This document shows, one piece after another, positions 12,790 through 18,667 of a stretch of DNA of 23,330 bases. Source of the stretch: JALZHR01 sp036389695. Its GTDB lineage: Bacteria; Acidobacteriota; Blastocatellia; Pyrinomonadales; Pyrinomonadaceae. Numbering within the stretch: the stretch's first letter is position 1; each line of letters starts with the position of its first letter. The notes below the pieces were generated by a model. The model had not been told where the DNA came from and searched no databases. It saw nothing but the letters and a program-made list of their open reading frames with translations. The position numbers were made by a program, and so were the translations under genes. The DNA is taken from assembly GCA_036389695.1 (NCBI GenBank), contig DASVWG010000281.1, forward strand, positions 1 through 23,330, read 5' to 3'.

Positions 12790-13308
12790 TTAATTTTTCC
12801 GAGGGCGTTTGGTGGCTTTAGGTTTCGCGGCGGTTTTCGGTTGAAACGATTTTACCGCCGGATTTGCGGTCACGGCTTTTTGAATTTCCAGCTCACGGCT
12901 TCCGGCGAGCTTGCCGTCGATGAAAATATCGACGCGATAGCTTCCGGCAATCCACGCGCCGTCGGGCTTGCCCGTAAAATTGACGCGGTTCTGGTTGCCG
13001 TTGGTTTTGTAACTGACCGTGACGACTTTTGTTTCGGCTTTGACGCCCGCGACTTTCGCGGCGATAAAATTCATCTTGACGGTCGCCGGTTTAAGCGAAT
13101 TAAGCTGGACGACGCAGAAAATCGGGATGTCGGTCGTCAGAAAAGTCGTCGCGGCATCGCCGGCTTTGCCTGCGCCGTTGTCTTTTGCCAGATAAATTTC
13201 CTCGACGCCGACCGTTTCGTTATCCGTCTGCGGCGTCTGTTCGGGCGTTTGTCCAAGGGCGGAGAGAGCGAAAAAAAGACAAAGAAATATTATCGAAACG
13301 AGTTTCAC
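12790..13308 (-). CDS. Secreted protein with GTG start, unknown function
   Basis: This 172-aa protein starts at GTG (13308), supported by a strong GGAGGA 7 bases upstream. Residues 1-19 are a signal peptide (KLVSIIFLCLFFALSALG, cleavage before QTP). The mature domain is beta-rich (IPIFCVVQLNSL, VDIFIDGKLAGSRELEI), resembling an Ig-like or carbohydrate-binding fold. It ends in a Lys/Pro/Ala-rich basic tail (PKTAAKPKATKRPRKN), which might bind peptidoglycan or another acidic surface. It precedes the beta-barrel gene by 19 bases, so the two may be an envelope pair. I do not recognise the family. Confidence 0.82.
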   Translation of the reverse strand: MKLVSIIFLCLFFALSALGQTPEQTPQTDNETVGVEEIYLAKDNGAGKAGDAATTFLTTDIPIFCVVQLNSLKPATVKMNFIAAKVAGVKAETKVVTVSYKTNGNQNRVNFTGKPDGAWIAGSYRVDIFIDGKLAGSRELEIQKAVTANPAVKSFQPKTAAKPKATKRPRKN

Positions 13309-13401
13309 CTGTCGTTCCTCCGATGATTAGTGAATTGTTTGATACCTGCCGTATTTATTGGTGCGGCAACCGGCGGTTTAGTTGCTTCGGGCGGGAAAAA
13401 A

Positions 13402-13872
13402 TTATTTGGATTTGGCGCGTCGGGCGGCTTCTTTCAGCGTCTCGCGAAACTTTTGCGCCGCCGCTTCCGCGCCCAATCCGAGAAAGGCTTGCACGCGCTC
13501 CGGCGATTGATTAATAAAACCGAAAACGTCCAATCCGTCGTCTTCGATGAGCGGCGACTCGTAATCGCTGATTTCGATTTCGGACAAACGCGCGGATAAA
13601 ACAATCGCGTTGTTTCGGCTGTCCAGAGCGCACCACAAAAGGCGTTCGGGCGTGACGAGCATTGAGACGTTTTGCGCGTAATTCGCGCCGCCGAAAATTT
13701 TACTGAAAAAGCCCTGCTTTATTTTCTCCGAGACGGTTTCGGCGCACATCAAAGCTTCGCTCTCGACGCTTCCGAGCTCATACTTTTCGGCGTATTTGCG
13801 GATTGCCCGAATGACGTCCGGCGCGAAATCGTTAAACGAACATTCGCGCGTCGTTCTCTGATACTCTCTCAT
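13402..13872 (-). CDS. PH-like domain protein, unknown function
   Basis: The 156-aa cytoplasmic protein has a charged helical N-terminus, then a beta-rich part (NVSMLVTPERLLWCALD, AIVLSARLSEIEISDYES) and a C-terminal helix, an arrangement like bacterial PH/GRAM-type domains. The frame is open to 14034, but that would lie within the VanW gene; the ATG at 13872 gives a 41-base overlap with the end of that gene in another frame, consistent with translational coupling. There is no strong ribosome site, which also fits coupling. The family identification is tentative. Confidence 0.65.
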   Translation of the reverse strand: MREYQRTTRECSFNDFAPDVIRAIRKYAEKYELGSVESEALMCAETVSEKIKQGFFSKIFGGANYAQNVSMLVTPERLLWCALDSRNNAIVLSARLSEIEISDYESPLIEDDGLDVFGFINQSPERVQAFLGLGAEAAAQKFRETLKEAARRAKSK

Positions 13873-15655
13873 TCGCTTGCAAAATTTTCTCGATTTCCGC
13901 GCGCAAAATTTCCGAGTCGCCGGTTTCGATGCTTGTAATTCCGGAAACATTTTCCACGCCGCACGCGCGCGAGGCGATAACCGGAATTTTATGCGCGGCG
14001 GCTTCGAAAAGGCGTCGCGGTTTGTGCTCGACAAAAGCTGGCAAAACGACTAAATCCGCGCGCGTGAGCCAATCGACGCCTTTTTCCCAATCAAAACCGC
14101 GCCAGAAATCCGCGTCTTCGATAATCGCGCCGAGCGTCAGGAGCTTGACGTCCAAACCGCGTAAAGCCTCGCGCAGCTCGTAACAACCTTTTCTGCCGAC
14201 CGTCGAAGCCGGAAAAACGACGGTGAATTTTTCGCCTCGTTTTTCTTTAACTTCGTTCGGGTTTCCTTCAAATTCTTTCGCTCGCGGCATTTGCCAATCG
14301 AGCAATTCCGCTTTTTCGGGGAAAAGCGAAGCTATTCCTGTGTGCGGCGTGACGATTTTTCGCGCGTTTTCCAAAGCCTTTTTTTCGGCTTCGACGAGCC
14401 GGTTTCCGGCGCGAAAATCGCCGAGCGTTTTGCTTTCGGCGTGCAGAGATGCGGCAAAATCAAGCCGTTTTTGCAGCTCGCTCATCGGCAGAGCCGTCAT
14501 CAAAACATCAAAAGTGCGCCCGCCTAAACAGCCGTTTTTCCATAAAAACGGCAAAAGATTTTGCGAAACGACGACGTGCGTCGCGTCAAAGGTCAGATGC
14601 TTCGCATAGCTTTCCGCCAATTTTTCCGCCGACGCCAGCAGAGATTTCTGCCGCGCCGCGCCTTGCGCCGCAAGCCGGCGCGATTGGTATGAGCGCAGAA
14701 ATGTCCGGAAAAGACTCTGCCGAATTTTCGCGAAACCTTTCGTCTGCCAGGCGTAATTCGCTTTTTTAAAACGCTGTCCGTCGAGCGGAACAAACAAAAA
14801 ATCTTTCTTTTCGCGAGTTTTTTGGATGTATTCGTCAAATTCGCCGGAAAATTCGTCGAGCAAAAACGCGGTGCTGCCGAAATCAATCGCGTCGTCCGTT
14901 TTTTCGCTGCGAAAACATTCGCCGACGCCGCAGGTCATACAACTGTTCGGCGAGTTGAGCGTCGGCAGCCGTGAATCGAGAGAGTTTTTCGCCCGTTTAA
15001 GCTGGATTAATTTATCGTTCTTTTCTTTGGCTCTGAATCTGACGATTAAATGCGTCGCCGTCAGTTCGGCTTCGATGCGGAAAGCGTTCGCGGAACGAAA
15101 ACGCAAATCCACGTAATTCCAGAAAACCGTCGCGTCGCGTCCTTTTTCCGCCAGCGAGCCATGCACGATTTGCGTGTGCGCGTGGCGCTCGACGATTTCA
15201 AAATTCGACTGCAAAGCGGCGTCATAAAGCGCGTTCGAGAGCTGGCATAAACCGCCGCCGACATTCGGAATAATGCAGCCTTCGCGCAGCTCGCGCCCGC
15301 GCACGAACCTGCGGCGGCGCGTGGCGCGCCCGATTTGTTTCCAGAAGCTAAACGTCTGATTCGCCGGAATCTCGATGCCGTTCAGTTTGCCGATGGCGAG
15401 ACGCAGATTATGAATCTTGCCCGCCATCAGCGGCATTTCCGCGCGGTCTTTTTCCGTCCACAGAGCGGTCTTCGATTCGCCGACGATTGGCTGATTGTTT
15501 AAATCGGAGGTTTTCGGAAAACGCCGGATGCCGGAATCGGCGAGATTTTCCGCGCCGCGCCTGAGCTGTAATAAAAAAGCTTTGGCGCGAAAAACGATTG
15601 CTTCCTGACGGTTATGAATTTTCGGTTCGAGTTTTAAAACGGACACTTCTTTCAT
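13832..15655 (-). CDS. VanW domain - glycosyltransferase (GT4-like) fusion
   Basis: This 607-aa protein joins two modules. Residues about 75-200 are a VanW domain: IPANQTFSFWKQIGR, GGGLCQLSNALYDAAL (133-148), ERHAHTQIVHG, and DATVFWNYVDLRF. Residues 239-247 hold a CxxCxxxxC cluster (C239, C242, C247). The C-terminal part, about 475-592, resembles the nucleotide-sugar half of a GT-B glycosyltransferase: VVFPASTVGRKG, then LPAFVEHKPRRLFEAAAHKIPVIAS (ordered E543, E551). VanW occurs with glycopeptide resistance genes, but its activity is unknown. There is no signal peptide or membrane helix. The start at 15655 is chosen because the longer frame to 15727 runs through a heptamer array. The fusion suggests VanW works together with sugar transfer, possibly for a cell-wall polymer. 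Confidence 0.82.
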   Translation of the reverse strand: MKEVSVLKLEPKIHNRQEAIVFRAKAFLLQLRRGAENLADSGIRRFPKTSDLNNQPIVGESKTALWTEKDRAEMPLMAGKIHNLRLAIGKLNGIEIPANQTFSFWKQIGRATRRRRFVRGRELREGCIIPNVGGGLCQLSNALYDAALQSNFEIVERHAHTQIVHGSLAEKGRDATVFWNYVDLRFRSANAFRIEAELTATHLIVRFRAKEKNDKLIQLKRAKNSLDSRLPTLNSPNSCMTCGVGECFRSEKTDDAIDFGSTAFLLDEFSGEFDEYIQKTREKKDFLFVPLDGQRFKKANYAWQTKGFAKIRQSLFRTFLRSYQSRRLAAQGAARQKSLLASAEKLAESYAKHLTFDATHVVVSQNLLPFLWKNGCLGGRTFDVLMTALPMSELQKRLDFAASLHAESKTLGDFRAGNRLVEAEKKALENARKIVTPHTGIASLFPEKAELLDWQMPRAKEFEGNPNEVKEKRGEKFTVVFPASTVGRKGCYELREALRGLDVKLLTLGAIIEDADFWRGFDWEKGVDWLTRADLVVLPAFVEHKPRRLFEAAAHKIPVIASRACGVENVSGITSIETGDSEILRAEIEKILQANERVSENDARMFV

Positions 15656-15711
15656 CTTCGAGATTTTTACTCTGTGTATGAACGCATAAAATCCCGAATT
15701 TTGCAACGTCG

Positions 15712-15803
15712 AAAATGCAAAGTGCAAAATGCAAAATGCAAAATGGAAGGAATTTAATTCCGAATCTTAATTCCTAATATTTTGCATTTTGCATTTTGCA
15801 TTT
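15712..15803. repeat. AAAATGC heptamer element, copy 1
   Basis: The left arm (15712-15745) has tandem ATGCAAA/GTGCAAA 7-mers; the right arm (15779-15803) is the complementary TTTTGCA series. Between them is an AT-rich loop (GGAAGGAATTTAATTCC, then TTAATTCCTAAT) that is shared, with variation, by two more copies at 16411 and 18164. It lies between the VanW and adenosyltransferase genes, ending 6 bases before the latter's stop codon. Confidence 0.92.
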
Positions 15804-15809
15804 AATAAC

Positions 15810-16385
15810 CTACCACGCGCGCGACCATTTGTTTCCCTTGTGCTCGTCGTCTCGCAGGCTTGAATCGACGCCCGCTTTCAGTTCCAGCAGCCTGCCGATG
15901 AGCCAGAGCAAATCCGACAGGCGATTGAGATAAGTGATGACCTGCGCATCGACCGTTTCGCCCGCTTCCTGCAAGCGCACGACGCAGCGTTCGGCGCGGC
16001 GGCAGACGGTTCGCGCGATGTCGAAAGCGGCGGCGCTTGTGACGTCGCCGGGCAGGCTCCAATCCGACAAAATGCCTTCCATTTTTTCGATGCGGTTTAC
16101 CTCTTCGGTCAGGCGGTGAATCATTTCCGGCGTCAGATAAGGCTGCGGCGCGTCGGCGTAATTAGGATTGGCGACCGAGCCGGAAATCATAAACAATTCG
16201 CGCTGGATTGATTTCACGAACTCGTCGATTTCGGCGTCGCCGCAGATGGAACGCGCAAACGCCATCTGCGCGCCGAGCTCGTCAATCGTGCCGTAGGCTT
16301 CGACGCGCAAATCCGCTTTTGAAACCCGCTCGCCGCCGATTAAAGCGGTTTTTCCTTTATCGCCCATTTTGGTTGCAATGCTCAT
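15810..16385 (-). CDS. pduO: Cob(I)alamin adenosyltransferase, PduO type
   Basis: The enzyme transfers the adenosyl group from ATP to cob(I)alamin (or cob(I)yrinic acid diamide) to make coenzyme B12, in the cytoplasm. Family motifs are all present: TKMGDKGKT (5-13) with the ATP-binding loop, YGTIDEL (31-37), RTVCRRAER (125-133) with the catalytic Arg pair, and YLNRLSDLL (152-160). The length of 191 aa is standard for a trimeric PduO enzyme. The ATG at 16385 is directly followed by MSIATKMGD, the expected beginning, though the ribosome site is weak. No B12 riboswitch or other cobalamin gene is nearby, so it is probably a salvage enzyme serving B12-dependent mutases elsewhere. Confidence 0.95.
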   Translation of the reverse strand: MSIATKMGDKGKTALIGGERVSKADLRVEAYGTIDELGAQMAFARSICGDAEIDEFVKSIQRELFMISGSVANPNYADAPQPYLTPEMIHRLTEEVNRIEKMEGILSDWSLPGDVTSAAAFDIARTVCRRAERCVVRLQEAGETVDAQVITYLNRLSDLLWLIGRLLELKAGVDSSLRDDEHKGNKWSRAW

Positions 16386-16410
16386 ATCTCAAAATTAATT
16401 TTAAGGCGTT

Positions 16411-16560
16411 AAAAACGCAAAACGCAAAACGTCGAAAATGCAAAACGCAAAATGCAAAGTGCAAAATGGAAGGAAAGATTTAATCCTGAATCTTATAATT
16501 CTAAATCCTAATATTTTGCATTTTGCATTTTGCGTTTTGCATTAATAAACGTTTTGCATT
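16411..16560. repeat. AAAATGC heptamer element, copy 2 (largest)
   Basis: Left arm 16411-16469 has about eight 7-mers mixing ACGCAAA, ATGCAAA and GTGCAAA; the right arm 16513-16560 carries TTTTGCA/TTTTGCG units plus a separate GTTTTGCATT. The loop (GGAAGGAAAGATTTAATCC, then TCCTAATA) matches copies 1 and 3 closely. Both edges are partly duplicated internally (ACGTCGAAAATGC in the left arm; ATTAATAAACGTTTTGCATT in the right), pointing to growth by slippage or nested insertion. Confidence 0.92.
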
Positions 16561-16562
16561 AA

Positions 16563-17126
16563 TCACCTTTTCACTTCATAGACGAGTTCAAGCATCGCGT
16601 TATCTTCTTTTTTATGCCGGCAGATGTTGCAGGACACGAATTTTAAAGGGACTTCGCGAACAAGCTCGGGAAAAAGCGGCAAGCCCGAACCGAGCAGAAG
16701 CGGCGTCACGCCCAGGTAAATTTCGTCTACCAAACCCGCGTCCAGAAAGCTTTTCGCCAGCTCGCCGCCGCCCGAAAGCCATATATTTTTGCCTTCTTTC
16801 GCTTTCAGGTCGGCGATAAATTCTTCGAGATTTCCCGAAACTACCTGCACGCCTTCCGCGCCGCTGTCTTTTAAAGTTTTCGATAAAACGTAAGTTTCCA
16901 TCGCCCCGTACGGGTTTGACGCTTTGGATTTCTTTTTGGATTTCGGTTTCGGACTCATTCCAACCGCTACGTCCCACGTTTTTCGCCCCATTAAAACTAC
17001 GTCAATCGTTTTAAAAAACGCCGTCCAATCGTAATCCCAATCCATCGAAAGCCAATCGACCGCGCCGTTTTTGCGGGCGATGTAACCGTCCAGACTGATA
17101 CCGAGTCCGAGCACAACTTTACGCAT
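16563..17126 (-). CDS. Dihydrofolate reductase / RibD C-terminal family reductase
   Basis: The 187-aa protein has the NADPH-dependent RibD-C/DHFR-like fold: SLDGYIA (11-17), MGRKTW (46-51), YVLSKTL (79-85), WLSGGGEL (116-123), DEIYLGVTPLLLGSG (134-148). Members of this branch are generally annotated as dihydrofolate reductase family proteins and are usually not the housekeeping FolA; the substrate here is unknown. A Lys/Ser-rich insertion (59-70, PKPKSKKKSKAS) sits between the nucleotide-binding elements. The start is supported by GAGGAG 9 bases upstream. It appears to be transcribed alone or upstream of the adenosyltransferase. Confidence 0.92.
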   Translation of the reverse strand: MRKVVLGLGISLDGYIARKNGAVDWLSMDWDYDWTAFFKTIDVVLMGRKTWDVAVGMSPKPKSKKKSKASNPYGAMETYVLSKTLKDSGAEGVQVVSGNLEEFIADLKAKEGKNIWLSGGGELAKSFLDAGLVDEIYLGVTPLLLGSGLPLFPELVREVPLKFVSCNICRHKKEDNAMLELVYEVKR

Positions 17127-17163
17127 ATTTGAAACTCCTCGCTTTAAGATAGCTACTGAGAAA

Positions 17164-17270
17164 GGAATTAACAGGGATGAAGGGGATACGCAGGGATAAG
17201 GAAAAATAAATAAGAAATCTATTAATCTTCTTATTATCCATGTCTATCCCCTTCATCTTCGGTTAATTCC
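17164..17270. repeat. Imperfect inverted repeat, about 37-40 bases per arm
   Basis: The left arm (17164-17200) contains GGAATTAAC, GATGAAGGGGATA and AGGGATAAG. The right arm (17230-17270) has the complement of each in reverse order, with mismatches and a few inserted bases. The loop is about 30 bases of AT-rich sequence. It fills the space between the K+ channel stop (17277) and the reductase start, again an inverted element next to a stop codon. The GGGATA motif recurs three times in the left arm at 11-15-base intervals, so it is not a 7-mer array. Confidence 0.85.
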
Positions 17271-17276
17271 TCTTAT

Positions 17277-18107
17277 TCATTTCGATTTTCTCTCAAAATC
17301 CTTTGAAATGTCACCGCCGCAATGCGGGCAGAGGCATTCGACGTTTTTTCGATGACGGCGGTTAATTTCTTCGGCAAAGCCTGATGCCAGGATTCCGGTC
17401 GGCAGCGCAAACATCCCGATTCCCAGAAAGGCGATAAACGCGCCGAGCAGTTTTCCGAGCGGCGTAATCGGAAAAACGTCGCCGTAGCCGACCGTCGTCA
17501 AAGTCGCGACGCCCCACCACATCGCCGCCGGAATGTGCGGGAATTTGTCGGGCTGGGCTTCGTTTTCGACCAGATACATCAGGCTCGAAGAAAATAAAAG
17601 CAGCATCAAAATCATGATGACCGTGACCGTCAGCTCTTCTTTTTTCGAGCGCACAACGTCGTCGAGCGTGTTTAAAGATTCGACGTAACGGCTCAATTTG
17701 AAAAGGCGAAACAGACGAAAAGTCCGCAAAAATCGCAGAACGCGCAAATCCACAGGCAAAATCACTGGCAGAAACGTCGGCAAAATCGCCAGCAAATCAA
17801 TTATCGCCATCGCGGAAACGGCGTAGCGGATTCTGCCCGCGACCGGCTTTGAATATTTCGGGCTGAGCGGCGCAATCCATAAACGAAGCAGATATTCAAT
17901 CGTAAAAATCGTTACCGAAACGATTTCCAGCGCGTGAAAAAGCGCGCCGTATGCGGCGTTAAGCTCGTCGACCGTTTCCAGAATGACCGCGACGGCGTTG
18001 ACTAAAATCAAAATCATCAAAATGACGGCGACGATGCGGTCAATCAATTCGCCGTCGTCCGTTTCGACCAGAACGTCGTAAACACGATATTTTAAATTTT
18101 CGAGCAT
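17277..18107 (-). CDS. Voltage-gated type potassium channel
   Basis: The 276-aa protein has six hydrophobic segments. S4 is visible at about 122-140 (RVLRFLRTFRLFRLFKLSR) with Arg/Lys every third residue, and the selectivity filter is TTVGYGD (204-210). S1 to S3 and the S6 helix (LLGAFIAFLGIGMFALPTGI) are also clear. It should form a tetrameric inner-membrane K+ channel. The C-terminal tail is cytoplasmic, with C258, C260 and C263 plus H262 in CLCPHCGG, a possible small zinc site I do not know from typical Kv-like bacterial channels. The start ATG at 18107 gives a normal N-terminus. The distal tail is basic (FERKSK). Confidence 0.93.
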   Translation of the reverse strand: MLENLKYRVYDVLVETDDGELIDRIVAVILMILILVNAVAVILETVDELNAAYGALFHALEIVSVTIFTIEYLLRLWIAPLSPKYSKPVAGRIRYAVSAMAIIDLLAILPTFLPVILPVDLRVLRFLRTFRLFRLFKLSRYVESLNTLDDVVRSKKEELTVTVIMILMLLLFSSSLMYLVENEAQPDKFPHIPAAMWWGVATLTTVGYGDVFPITPLGKLLGAFIAFLGIGMFALPTGILASGFAEEINRRHRKNVECLCPHCGGDISKDFERKSK

Positions 18108-18163
18108 AAATTTCGCGCCGGAATGCTAGCCCGCATAATTTATCTTTTCGTGAAAACAAAGTC

Positions 18164-18282
18164 AAAAATGCGTCGAAAATGCAAAACGCAAAATGCAAAG
18201 TGCAAAATGAAAGAACGATTTAATTTTGAATCTTGAATCTTAATTCCTAATATTTTGCATTTTGCATTTTGCATTTTGCATT
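18164..18282. repeat. AAAATGC heptamer element, copy 3
   Basis: Left arm 18164-18209 (AAAATGC, then ACGCAAA, ATGCAAA, GTGCAAA units), right arm 18251-18282 (four TTTTGCA units). The loop has GATTTAATTTTGAATCTT and TTAATTCCTAAT, shared with copies 1 and 2. It lies between the response regulator stop (18287) and the K+ channel start. GTCGAAAATGC flanks the left arm in all three copies, so this is one dispersed element, not independent arrays. Confidence 0.92.
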
Positions 18283-18286
18283 AGCA

Positions 18287-18667
18287 CTACTTCCTGCCGT
18301 GTGCGGCGTAGCGCGAGACGATTTCGGCAAATTCTTCCAAATCGAAAATCGGTTTCGTGATGTGTTCGTCGCAGCCGACGGCTAACGAGCGCTGGCGGTC
18401 TTCGGCGAGCGCGTGCGCCGTTAAAGCCAGAATCGGCGTCGCGTTGAAAACGGAATCCTTGCGCAGATGATACACGACGTCGAGCCCGCTCATCATACCG
18501 GGCAGGCTCATATCCATCAGGATGACGTCGGGGCGCAAACCTTGAATTTTGGTGATTGCATCTTCTCCGGTTTCGGCGCAGTCGACGCTGTGACCAGCCA
18601 TTTCGAGAATTGCCGTGATGAGGTCGCGCGTGTCGGCGGCGTCTTCAACCAGCATTATTTTTGCCAT
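18287..18667 (-). CDS. Single-domain response regulator
   Basis: The 126-aa protein is a stand-alone REC domain: acidic pair E8/D9, phosphoacceptor D52 (LMDMSLPG), conserved T83 and K105 (TKP). It has no output domain, so it acts by protein interaction or as a phosphate relay. Its ATG lies within the end of the hybrid kinase gene, with a 23-base overlap, so the two are translationally coupled. It is the natural phosphoryl receiver or sink for that kinase. Confidence 0.95.
   Translation of the reverse strand: MAKIMLVEDAADTRDLITAILEMAGHSVDCAETGEDAITKIQGLRPDVILMDMSLPGMMSGLDVVYHLRKDSVFNATPILALTAHALAEDRQRSLAVGCDEHITKPIFDLEEFAEIVSRYAAHGRK

Noticed and set aside
12724..13326. 200-aa plus-strand open frame opposite the secreted protein
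   Set aside because: The minus-strand gene has a signal peptide and a strong ribosome site; this is antisense.
15656..15727. Extended N-terminus of the VanW fusion
   Set aside because: The extra 24 residues come partly from the AAAATGC array; no ribosome site.
16386..16562. Cobalamin riboswitch ahead of the adenosyltransferase
   Set aside because: The upstream region is the heptamer element and lacks the conserved B12-box sequence.
15712..18282. Tandem repeats as CRISPR arrays
   Set aside because: Units are 7 bases, contiguous and without spacers; no cas genes.
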